Positions 45,644 through 56,034 of a stretch of DNA of 64,000 nt are shown here, in pieces. This stretch comes from Adiantum capillus-veneris (taxonomy: Eukaryota > Streptophyta > Polypodiopsida > Polypodiales > Pteridaceae), in NCBI GenBank assembly GCA_014529385.2, contig CM043942.1:4926501-4990500 (forward strand), in the 5' to 3' direction. How positions within the stretch are numbered: the stretch's first letter is position 1; each line of letters begins with the position of its first letter. The notes beneath the pieces were generated by a model that worked only from the letters and a program-made list of their open reading frames with translations, ran no database searches and had not been told where the DNA came from. The position numbers and the translations under genes are program-made.

Positions 45644-48600
45644 TCATCTCAAGAATGTGTTTGGGTAGTCTTTTATGAGCGTCGGTTCGTCCTCCCAAGT
45701 TGCATCTTCTTCAGGGTAATCCTTCCACTTTACTAGATGCTACGTGATAGTTCCGTTGCGTAACTTTCTTTCCCTTGTTTCCAGTACGTAGTCAGGTTGG
45801 AGCTTGAGAACTCCTTGTGCTGGCATGACTATCTGATCTGAGTCCAAGAATTGATCAGGGTTAGGAATATAGGGTTTGAGTAAGCTGACGTGGAATACAT
45901 CATGAACCTTCAAGTTTGCAGGTAACTTTAGCTTGTAAGCTTGGTCACTCACAACCTTAATGATCTCGAATGGTCCACAATACCTTGGGCTTAGCTTCTT
46001 ATATCTGCCTAGAGATAAGTTGTTTTTCTTTGGTCGGACTCGCAGAAAAAACCTTATCTCTTTCTTTGAAATTTCTTTCCGAACTACTTCTGTCTATCCT
46101 GAGCGGCCTGAATGTCCTGGCGAATAGCTCTAGTCTGTGCTTCCATATCCTCTAATATCTTTCTAGAGGCTTCTACCCTGATGGTTGGATCTGAGAATTT
46201 CAGTGGTGCTAAACAGTCCTGTCCATAAAGAGCTTTGAAAGGTGACATTCCAATGCTTCTGTGTTTGGAAGAGTTGTAAGCATACTCCACCAAAGGTAGA
46301 TATTGTAACCACTTCTTTGGCTCCTGCGAACAATAGGCTCTGAGAATGTCCTCGATGACTTGATTAACTCTCTCATTTTGCCCATCAGTCTGTGGATGAT
46401 ACGCTGTACTGAAGGCTAATTGTGACCCAATAGATTGGAAAAGAGAAGTCCAAAATTTTGATGTAAACTTGGCATCTCTATCACTGACGATACGCTTGGG
46501 TAGACCATGTAACCTAAAAATCTCCTTGATGAATACCCGGCTAACATCTCAAGCAGTAAAGGTTGTCTTTACGGGTATTAGATGAGCCACTTTTGTGAGC
46601 ATATCAACAACCACGAAAACAAAATCATAACCTCCTGTAGAAGGTAATTCTGTAACAAAATCCATACTGATGCATTCCCATTTCATCTGGGGTATGTCAA
46701 GAGGTTGAAGTTGCCCTGGTTACTTGATTCTTTTGGCCTTTATCCGCTGAAAAGAAAGACATTGCCTCACATAGCGAAGTATGTCCCCTTTCATTCCAGA
46801 CCAAAAATAACTCCTCCTCACAGCATGGAGAGTCTTAGCATAGCCTGGATGTCCGGATGTAGGGCTATCGTGCGCTTCATATAAAATGGCCTTCTTTAAG
46901 GATGGATCTCTGGGTACACAGAGTCTATGTCTGTAGTAAAGACATCCTCCCATAAGAGAGTAATCTTTAGCTTCAGGCATCTTATTCTGCTAGACTAGAG
47001 ATACTATACGCTGGTACTCTGGATCTACCAAAGATGCTTCTTTGATTCTATCCCAGATAGGGTTAGTTGGAATAAAGATAGCTCCGAGAAAGGATTTTTG
47101 GCTAAGACCATCTACAACTGCATTTTCCTTTCCTGGTCTATACTTTATGTCAAGGTCATATTCCTGTAATAGCTCTATCCATCGTCGTTGTCGCATATTG
47201 AGAATAGGTTGAGTAAAAATCCATTTTAAGCTCTTGTGGCCTGTAACCAGCTGAAACTTGCGCCCAAGAAGATAATGTCTCCATAACTTCAACCCATGAA
47301 TAACTGCTAAAAGTTCCGATTCATGAGTAGGATAATTCTTCTCATGATCCCTCAGCTTTCGCGAAGTATACGCCACTGGTCTTCCTTCTTGAGTAAGAAC
47401 TCCGCCTAGAGCAAATTTGCTAGCGTCGGTCGCTACTTCAAATTCCTTGCTGAAATCTGGAAGCTTTAAAATAGGAGCCAAGACCAAGAACTCTTTTAGC
47501 GTAGCAAAGCTAGACTCGTGCTCGGTCTTCCATTCGATCCTCATTCCTTTCTTCAGGAGTTCCATCAAAGGTGCAGCAATATGTGCATAATCCTTGACAA
47601 AAATCATGTACCATCCCGTTATTCCAAGAAATCCTCTTACTTCGCTGACAGTGGATGGTTGAGGCCAATCAACGATGTCCTTGACTTTGTCTGGGTCCAC
47701 TGAAATCCCTTCAACCGATATGACAAATCCAAGATAGTTGACCTTTGGTGAGCAAAAAGTGCACTTGCTCTCTTTAGCGTAAAGTTGGTGTTTTCGAAGA
47801 AGATCAAGTGCTTTGAGAACATGTTCTTCGTGATCTGCCTCGTTCTTAGAATAGATTAGAATGTCATCAAAGAAAACCAAGACAAAATCATCCAGGTATG
47901 GTCTGAAAATATCCTGCATAAGTCGATCGAAGCTTGCAGGAGCATTTGTTAGACCAAAAGACATTACTGTGAACTCGTAGTGCCCATACCTAGTATTGAA
48001 AGCTATCTTTGGAATATCTGATTTCTTGATCCTGATTTGGTAATATCCTGACCTTAGATCTATCTTTGTAAATATTTTAGCGTCGTGGAGTCTATCCAAA
48101 AGTTCGTCAATCCTTGGAATTGGATACTTGTTCTTGACAGCTACCTGGTTCAATCCCCGGTAGTCTATGCATAGCCTTAAGGTCCCATCCTTCTTCTTCT
48201 GAAAAAGAACTGGTGCACCCCAAGGAGAAGTACTGGGTCAAATGAATCCTTGCTCAATGAGTTGCCTAAGCTGTTCTTTGAGTTTGATGGCCTCTGGAAG
48301 TGACATTTTATAAGGTCTTTTTGAGATAGGTTCACATCCAAGAATAGTCTCAATCTCATGATCTACCTCTCTGTGTGGCGGAAGATTCGTAAGGTCTTCT
48401 AGGAACACATCGTCATATTCCCTCAACCAGTTTGGTCGAAGTGAGGTATCTGATTGGTCCACTTTGTTGAGTTTAACCGCATAAATTTTCTGACCCTTCC
48501 TTAGTCCCTTCAAAAGTCTGCTGGCCTTAACTAGAGTAGCCTTAGGTCTCCCATTTTCCCCGTGGATTAAGGCTTCATTACCCAAGTTATCTGTAAAAGT

Positions 48601-49878
48601 AAAGTTCCCTTGTGCACAATGTATGTGGGCCCTATTTTGCTTTATCCAGTCCATCCCTAGTATCCCATCAAAGAATCCTAAGGGTAGGGTTCGAAATTGG
48701 GCAGAAGTTGGGTGTCCCCCTAAATCAAAGTCTATTTTTCCTGTAGAATGTTGAGATACTACTTCCTTGCCGTTTTCTAACTCTACAACTAGCTTGCTTG
48801 TTGGATACTTATCTAGCTTTAGCTTCCTCATGCATCGGGGTGAAAGAAATGAAAGAGTACTACCACAATCTATAAGGAAGTTAACTCGTTCACCTCTGAG
48901 AGATCCTGGTGTATGAATGACTGCATATTGCTCGCAACCATTGGGATTGTCAATTGCAGCATGTAGGGTTGCTCTCTCCACGGCTTCGTCACCCACAATT
49001 GGTTGTACCACTGCGGCATTCACTCTGGTGGTAGCTCCACGCCCTTGCCCTCTGTTCATCCTTCCTCATCCTCCTCTTCCATTAGCTTGGCCACGCCCAC
49101 GGGTAATCAAGGGTATGGCATTGGCATTGGTTTCGTGAATGTTCCTAGGGAAATTGGATCTGTAATGTCCATGCTCGCCGCAACCATAGCATCGAACATC
49201 GGGGAACTCCGTGGTTGTGGTGGTAGCCATAATAGGGCGCTTGTTATACGCTTGGTTGGCTGGTCTGTTATCCCAAGCAGTGGTACTTGCCCTCTTTGCC
49301 CAATGATTCCTTCTGTTCTAATTAGCCTTTTGTACTTTGAGAGCTAGAGGTTTGGACCTCAACAAGGCATCCTGTAGCGTCGTCGGCCTGAGGGCTTCCA
49401 ACCGAGTATTCAAGGGATCGATTAGTCCTTGGCAGAACCTTGCCACCTGTTGTTCTAAGGTCATGTTAGGAGCATATCTCCGAAGAGTGACAAACTTTGC
49501 ATAGTATTCTTCGATAGATGAATTCAACTGCCAAAGTGAAAAGAATTCATTCATCCTCAAGGTTCTATAGGTAGGTGGTAAATAACGCCCCATTATCGCA
49601 GCTTTAATGTCTTCCCAGGATTGGGAAGATCCCTTAATATCCATGTCCCTGCAATGTTGCCACCATATCTTGGCATCGCCAGTCAAGCGGAACATCGCAA
49701 CCATGGTCTGATTTACGGGTTGGGTCCCCGCAGCTTCAAAGTAGTCGTCCATGTCTTCCATCCATACTTCCGCATCTCTATCTACATTTGCCCCCTCGCC
49801 CTTAAATATCGGAGGTTGGGCTTGCTTAAGGAGAAGCTTCTTCTCTTGCGCTGCCGAGTACAGAGCAACAGGCGGTAC
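45644..49878 (-). pseudogene. LTR-F gag-pol polyprotein, disrupted
   Basis: One frame runs from the acceptor at 49878 to about 46084. Gag capsid has MEDMDDYFEAAGTQP and LTGDAKIWWQHCRDMD. One knuckle, CYGCGEHGHYRSNF, has lost its last Cys. Protease (FLIDCGSTLSFLS), RT ([13 protein letters not shown]) and RNase H ([14 protein letters not shown]) follow. The integrase zinc finger has its final Cys changed (CLSFQR), and the integrase core has DFVTELP, SDRDAKF and DGQNERVNQ. Stops lie at 49318, 49066, 48238, 46990, 46720, 46549 and 46084. A frameshift follows, and then a chromodomain (KWKDYPEEDATWEDEPTLIKD) ends at 45644. No ATG lies between the acceptor and MEDMDD at 49761. Confidence 0.93.
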
Positions 49879-50095
49879 CTACATGGATTATACGAATTCT
49901 TGATACATTACTTGGATTTCAAAATAGACACGAGACTTTAAATAAAATTCAAGATTCTACTTTATCAAGAGACAGAGATTCAGAGACAAAAAGCACTTTA
50001 TTGATGAAAATTTATTATAATTGAAACCCCTCAAGGTTTAGGATAACTGATGATCAGCTTATTACATGGCTTTATGGATTGCGTATAAAATACAC

Positions 50096-50598
50096 CTAGG
50101 AGATGGTATTCACATGATGCACTACTTCATTCGTGTAATAGTTCCTATACTCATTCTTGAGTGGATAATAAACTAAGATATCAAGCCGGAGTTCCGCTTT
50201 CAGTAATCCAAAGGTTTTGACTCGGTTCGCTAGGATCACGTTGGTGACCTTCTCTAAAAGCCAGTCGTTGATGGTTTGATTGGAGTTGTCTGAAACAGTC
50301 TGGTCCAATCGTGTAGGCACCAAGTAGAATATCTCTATTACTCTCAACTCTTCTCCCCAACGTATCTTCTTCAAGTAGGTAGCTTCCGAGCGTTGATGTA
50401 GTAAACCCCTCCTGGAAATGTCCAATCAAGTTCCCATACTCTATCAATGCGAGTGGAGTGTGGCATGTAAGCCTTCAACAGTATCTCCATGACATCTCGC
50501 CTGAACTGGTAAAATGGGGATCTTCGAGCTTGCTTATAAATAAGCTCAAACACTTGGAACTTTCGATATTCGAGCACGGGGTCTTCCTGCAACACCAA
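50096..50598 (-). pseudogene. Extra ORF between primer site and gag in LTR-F
   Basis: Two overlapping frames, joined by one shift near 50420, read EDPVLEYRKFQVFELIYKQA through KKIRWGEELRVIEIFYLVPT to EYRNYYTNEVVHHVNTIS, about 165 residues. I do not recognise the domain. TTGCAG|GAAGAC at 50586 is a fair splice acceptor in phase 0, compatible with the LTR exon donor. It could be an internal exon of Gag, an accessory protein or a remnant. Confidence 0.45.
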
Positions 50599-50685
50599 TG
50601 CAAGGAATTCGGATCAACTACCTATATACTTTCAGTTCCTTTTAAATGTTCAAACAATACAACTTTATTTCCCAGCCTAACCTAG

Positions 50686-50697
50686 GCTTTGATACCA
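50686..50697 (-). other. Primer-binding site of LTR-F (initiator Met tRNA)
   Basis: TGGTATCAAAGC on the minus strand lies 2 bp after the LTR end. It differs by one base from the plant initiator-Met primer site TGGTATCAGAGC. Confidence 0.88.
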
Positions 50698-50699
50698 GG

Positions 50700-53479
50700 T
50701 GTGAGGTCCCCACCCCGCCGTTTCCAATGGCGGATCAGATGGTGAACCCGATGGCCACTAGATCTATTGCAGAAGAAAACAAAATGGTTCAGGGTTCGAC
50801 TAGCGGACGATCTCTCATCACAAAGTGAGTCGAGTTCGAGCCTACTAGCAGGGAGATCTAGCTCCACCTCGCAGGGGAAGCGTACTTGAACTATCTAGCG
50901 ATCCTAAGACCCACCTTCCAAGAGGAGAGAAACCCCGAGCGCCTTTTTCCCCATGTTTCAGAGGCACGTACACTCGAGATTTCACCGCTCTAGGGGCAAT
51001 GAGTATTACTAATATCGAAGTAAGCACAATGGGGACAGAGAGTTCCCGAACAATCGGGACCACCCATCTCGTAGGCATTGGCAACCTGAGCCAAGCCCCC
51101 ACTTTCCACCCCCACACTCACACTTCCTTGTGTGACCTAATTACTACCACAAAGGTTGTTCAACATAAACATTCCTTGTTTTAATTCTGAAGCACATTGT
51201 TCGTTAAGACAGCCCTTCAACCAGTATTGCAAACAACACCAAGACAGTATTCTAGTAAAAATTCTACTCAAACTTATTCATTAAAAGTTCCAATGTTCTG
51301 GAGGTACAACATCCCCCCTCCAGCGAGAGTTCACTCCTCCCGTTGTCGCCTAGCTGCCCATACAACTAGGTATGTCCACCGCATAGAAAGCACGTCATGG
51401 ACACTCCCACCGCATAGAAAGCAAGACGTGGGTTCCCACCGCATAGAAAGCAAGTCGTGGGTATCCACCGCATAGAAAGCAAGTCCTGCATTCAAGAGCC
51501 CTTAACGAGGAACTCTTCCCCCTGTGATCAGTAGGGGGGGTCAGGACTGAGATTCAACATTGGAAATAAAATGAACATGTCGAGCTAAATTTTCCCTAGC
51601 AGACATTCTTTCCTAATTGCAACCAGCATACCCATCAATCATTTCCTTCCTACTTTAGGACTTAATGTACAATGAATTCAATGCCGAGGTTTCCGTCAGA
51701 TTTCTCCAACATGTTTGGGGATATTTTCGTTAATTCAATGCCGAGGTTTTCATCGGATTTCTCCAACATGTTTGGGGATATTTTCCTAACTAAACGTGTG
51801 CAATGTTAAATTAAACAACTTGAATGAAATTATTATCTATCTCTTCCATTTCTTCGTCGATGGCCCGTGAGATGGCCGGTATTTGCTCCTCCATGGGAGC
51901 TTTTCCCTTCCCGTTCACCTTGCTCGTTCCTACCTCGTGGTCGTGGGCTCCACCAAAGCGAGTCCTCTTAACCGGGGCCATTTTAAACTCACTACTTTAA
52001 GTAATTAACTTGGGGAAAAGAGCTAATGTCTGTAAGCGTCATAACAAGCCAAATGATAGATTAGCAACATCAAACAATGCCTAGATTTTTCCATATAGCA
52101 ATCATTATGGATGACACATAATCCTATGGGAACCGGCTCTAAAGATAATTACTCGGCTTACATGATTAAGAATAATATGAGATTTCACTAATGGAATTAC
52201 CAGAGAGATGAATTAAGCACGATTAATCTCTTTCCTAGCAAGTAGAGGGTGCAGAATCACCGCATGCATAGGTGTGAGAAAAACCACCTCTTAGAGACTT
52301 AATGACATATTAATCTTACCTTAATTATATCTTAATGCATAACAGAGATGGATCTAAATCAGCTACAATATTAATGCGTGATAGAAAGAGTGATTCTCAT
52401 CAATCTACACAATTACCAGCTTACCGATTGATTTCTATGCTACCTAGAGAGAGAAAATTCTAATAATCGTGCACTAATCATTAATTAAGAGAGATGAATG
52501 GTTGATAATTCAGCTATGGGATGATGATTACATAATATAATATGGTTAAGGAGAATTTAGAGAGTAATTATAGAGAATTACGACTAGGAATAAGCATAAT
52601 AGACGAGAAATTTAGATGGTAATGAAAAGGATTTGCAGAAAGCATTAATTATGGTTACCGTGATTAAGGGCTGATAATCCTATCGATTCTCTGATCTAAT
52701 CGATCTTCTTGAGGCAAGAATTGGACAGCACCTCCCTCCTTGCTTCTCCTTCAAAAGGTGTGTGTTCCGGTAGCACCTTCCCAGAGTGTGTGTAGGTGTG
52801 TGTGTGTGTGTGCAGGTCTTTAAATAGGCTCCTACAAGCTGAAAATAGATTTGTGCTGCTATAAGCATCTGAGTGAGCACTCAGTCTCTGCATTGGCAAG
52901 TTCAGTTCCCCTACCCACCAAGTGTTAGGTTGGCTTGTTAACTGACTCTGAGACTTAGTTACTGGCTTGGAAATTCTCCCAGGACTCCCACAAAGCAAGA
53001 GGGCGCCCCCTAGCTGCTAAAGCTGATCTGGAGTGGGCTGGAACCTGTTCCCACACAGTCGTGGGCCCCCGGTACATCCTCGGGCAATTTTGAGAAAATT
53101 TGATTCTAGTCTAAAACGGGTCATACGAGTCGGATTTTGATGCCGAAAATTGCTATAGCAAGCTCTAACTAAGGCGTGTTGGCCCGAGTACCTGCCATAT
53201 TTAGCAGCCCCCACAGTCCGAAAATGCATTTTTTTGAAATTCAGGGTACGAGTGCAGTTTTTCGAGACGATCAAAACTGGACGGGTCGGGTGACCAAAAA
53301 CTTACTATTTTTGGAATTTTTTTACAAAACTTATTTTAATTCACATTTCAAAACTTTAAAACATTCTAAACATCATGGCACTGACAGAATTTGGAAAACT
53401 GCTAAAAATAGTAACTTATTTCATTATGTTCATTTTATGGTACAATGGTGCTCTTTTGATCGGGGTCGGAGACCTTACA
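50700..53479 (-). repeat. 5' LTR of LTR-F (2780 bp)
   Basis: The LTR ends are TGTAAGG and CTCACA on the minus strand. It contains the empty site for the CACTA element at about 52905, the LTR exon (51981 down to 51841) with the donor GT changed to AT, a short (TG)n, and a roughly 55-bp internal tandem duplication at about 51669-51783 that the 3' LTR lacks. Confidence 0.94.
51841..51981 (-). CDS. LTR-internal coding exon of LTR-F, 5' LTR copy (donor lost)
   Basis: The same 47 codons occur here as in the 3' LTR copy, with one Ala-to-Val change in DHEVGTS. The downstream donor has changed from GAG|GT to GAG|AT, so this genomic copy could not splice there. This is the copy that would lie in the element transcript. 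Confidence 0.55.
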
Positions 53480-53484
53480 AAGAA
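53480..53484. other. Target-site duplication AAGAA of LTR-F, right copy
   Basis: This matches 35269-35273. Together they fix the element borders and let the LTR-E frame be followed across the insertion. Confidence 0.9.
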
Positions 53485-54491
53485 GACCGTGTAAAATGCT
53501 TATTCAAAGGTTTGGAGATGGTAGCTTGGCAGAAACATCAGCCGTTTGAAATAGGCATACAATACTGGCTCTGTCGGTGGCCCACTTAAATTGTATGACA
53601 ACTCTGAGATGCTCCTTTCAGTATTCATATACTCTGATGTCCAGCTTTCTGAGAAGACTGTGAGACAGGCCAAAAATGTTTGAGCTATCTTACATAGCAT
53701 CTTGCAGGATAGGTCAGGAGAGCCTCCGAATTCTGCTATGGCGCCCTGCAGGGTTTTCACCATGTAAGAACCGGATATTCTCTCTTCCTCTGCTGGCCCT
53801 GGCATTACTGGATAATTCAGCCATGTCAGATTTCTGCTCTGTAGTGCTTTAAGTTGGCTGTAGGTGTATGTTCGGGGAGTTGGGCAAAACGTTCTGTCAT
53901 TCCTCAGCTCAGGCGGTGCGTTGACTAAGTGGATCAAGTTATTAGGATGATCCAATAGCCATTGACGCCTCCACTTTGGCTAGCTGTCCACTATTTTGTT
54001 TTGTTGTTCCCTATCTTGTACTTCTCCTTCAAATACTGGCACTTGTTCTTCTTTTTCGAGCTGCCATTGATGTGTTAGAGTCTCATACTTCAGCAGAGCA
54101 TAGGGTAACATAGGTGCATTCCATTCCTCTCGTAGCTCTGCTACTGTTTTGCCCGATCTGGAAAGCCCTTGTAGCAACTCCTTTTCGAGTTGCATAGCCT
54201 TGTACCATATCATTTCTGTTTGTTTTTCCATCTGCTCGGCCAGCCTCTGCTCTTCCAATTTTGTGACTGAATCTTCTTCTGTCTCTTGGTCTTTGGAGCC
54301 GGTTTGATCAGTCTGTGTATGTGCCTCCTGTTCATCTGAATCTTCGTCGTACTCATCTTGACCCCCATAAACTTCGACGAGTCTAGCAAAATTTGTTGTT
54401 ACTGGCTCCATGTGCACTCGTACCTGTCCTTGGTGCTGCCCTGCACTTTGTAGACTTGCGATTTGTGCGGTCATTGTTCTACTATTGATTT
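53485..54491 (-). pseudogene. LTR-E protein, central segment
   Basis: This frame has an acidic, Gln/Glu-rich part (QDEYDEDSDEQEAHTQTDQ) and a coiled-coil-like part (LEEQRLAEQMEKQTEMIWYK). After a TAG at 53980-53982 comes a more globular domain with HPNNLIHLVNAPPELRND, CPTPRTYTYSQLKALQ, YMVKTLQGAIAEFGG and ISELSYNLSGPPTEPV. A TAA at 53500 is the second break. There is no RT, protease or knuckle motif, and I do not recognise the family. It continues in frame to 63395 on one side and 35268 on the other. Confidence 0.65.
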
Positions 54492-54791
54492 TGTTAACCC
54501 TCACGGCTCACGGACACCCCATCACCTACGACCGACGTGTATTATGTATTCGGTAGAGTCAGGTACCGGGCTTGTCAGTCCAATAGGGAAAGGTAGAGTG
54601 ATCGCCGATGAGAGGCGCACTCTAACACGAACATGCTAGGGTTAGTTGGCTAAGCATGGGCGCCCAAGTGTGAATGGGGTGAGCTCCTATAAAAGCCAAC
54701 TAAACCTAATTTTTACTCATTCTCTCATTTGTGCAATAGAAGAGTGCTCTTGCTCCATCTCCATCTTCTTCTTCTTCACCTCCTTGTGTGT

Positions 54792-54844
<53 letters not shown>

Positions 54845-55087
54845 TGTGTGCGATCGAGCATTACGAAGGCACGACGGCGGCGAAGCGGTTGAGCGTGGTA
54901 CGACTGCAGCTTCTTCTTCATCGTGGCGAGGAATCCACCACGAAGGCGAGCGTAGAGCGGTGAGTGACACACCCTTTGTTCTCTTGAGCTTGCTAGTTTA
55001 GGCTTGTTGTGTGCTTGGAGCCGTTTGTGGCTCGCATACAGTGTATTGGCAAGTCCCTTGCTTGGACAGTGCGGCAAGGAGCGCACA
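54492..55087 (+). repeat. 5' LTR of LTR-G (596 bp)
   Basis: It is nearly identical to 62847-63394 apart from about 48 extra bases of (GA)n at 54793-54837. TATAAAAG lies at 54688-54695. Confidence 0.95.
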
Positions 55088-55091
55088 TTTT

Positions 55092-55109
55092 TGGCGCCGC
55101 TGCCGGGGA
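55092..55109 (+). other. Primer-binding site of LTR-G
   Basis: TGGCGCCGCTGCCGGGGA lies 4 bp after the LTR end. The same site, with one change, primes LTR-D. The tRNA is not assigned here. Confidence 0.85.
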
Positions 55110-55194
55110 TATGCCCTACACTAAGCTCGGTTAGCACTTTACACTTCCTTGTGGTGCAATTTCTATCATAGGAAAGGCAGGGAAGGAGTGTGTG

Positions 55195-55655
55195 GAGATT
55201 TCTGTTTTTGCGTTTTCTGCATTTTCTGTCAAGTTTCTGCTATTGTCTGCGTTTTTTCAATTTCTGCGATTTCTGCATTTTCAAGTTTGGCGTTTTCAAT
55301 TTCTGCAATTTTCTGCATTTCTGCGTTTTTTCAATTTTCTGCAATTTCTGCATTTTCAAGTTCGGCGTTTTCAATTTCTGCAATTTTCTGCATTTTTGCG
55401 TTTTTTCAATTTTCTACATTTTTGCATTTTCAATTTCTGTATTTTCTGCATCAAAAAAAAAAAGTTTTTTTGAAAAAAAAAATTCTGGGAAAAAAAAAAC
55501 GGAAAATAAAAACGCGAGCGAGCGGGCGGCGACATTTTTCGAAAATAAAAAACGTGACTCTTAAAACGGACGGGTTGGTTTGTATAAAAGATAGATCGGG
55601 ATCATTTCCCCAAGCCCAAGCCCAAGCCCAAGCCCAAGCCCAGGCCCAGGCCTCA
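55195..55655 (+). repeat. LTR-G leader low-complexity repeats
   Basis: About 250 bp of TTTTCTGCAATTTCTGCA-type repeats (55195-55450) are followed by A-rich sequence and seven or more copies of CCCAAG/CCCAGG (55607-55652). Frames called here on either strand are repeat artefacts. Nothing else is seen before the gag ATG at 56035. Confidence 0.85.
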
Positions 55656-56034
55656 GTCCTCAGTCTCATGATATATACTAGACTCACTCTTATATATATA
55701 CCCTACTCCCTCAAGAGAGAATGAGAGCATGTGGGACAAGTCCTCCACTCTCCTCCTTTCTCTTCCCACTTGCACCCTTAGACTTTCTAGTTTGGGCCTA
55801 GTTCCCTACTGGAAATTGACAGTTTTAGGGATTCTGAGGGCATAGAGTGACCAAACGGAGGGCTGTAAAGCACGGCGCGTCCCTCCTAGCGATACACTCG
55901 TTTCGAGCTATCACACGGCCCATTCCACGACACGCTCTAAAAAATCTAGCAAAAAAACAAACAAAAAACACGCTAAAAACTAGTCACAAGGCCTCCTAGA
56001 GCAGCTTCTTGACACCTTAGGGTATCAAAAGCAC

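Larger units (their letters stand above)
35274..53479 (-). mobile_element. LTR-F: full-length chromovirus (Tekay/Del-like), TSD AAGAA
   Basis: Sense is the minus strand. The 5' LTR is at 50700-53479. The initiator-Met primer site is at 50686-50697. An extra ORF lies at 50096-50598. A gag-pol frame runs from 49878 to 45644, followed by a purine tract at 45613-45622. The 3' LTR is 35274-45612, interrupted by the CACTA element. Without that insertion the LTRs are 2787 and 2780 bp. Both ends are flanked by AAGAA. The terminal G of TG has become C in the 3' LTR (35275). The polyprotein has a chromodomain and is broken mainly by nonsense codons. Confidence 0.95.

Noticed and set aside
45150-45668. 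Frames at 45150-45668 repeated at 53017-53589
   Set aside because: They lie in the LTR copies of LTR-F and end at LTR borders; explained by LTR duplication.
54646-54963. 105-codon frame in the LTR-G LTR, repeated at 63001-63270
   Set aside because: LTR duplication plus (GA)n; no protein features.
55092-55109. tRNA gene similarity at primer sites
   Set aside because: The match is only the 3' 18-mer next to an LTR, which is a primer-binding site; no cloverleaf tRNA gene was seen in the window.
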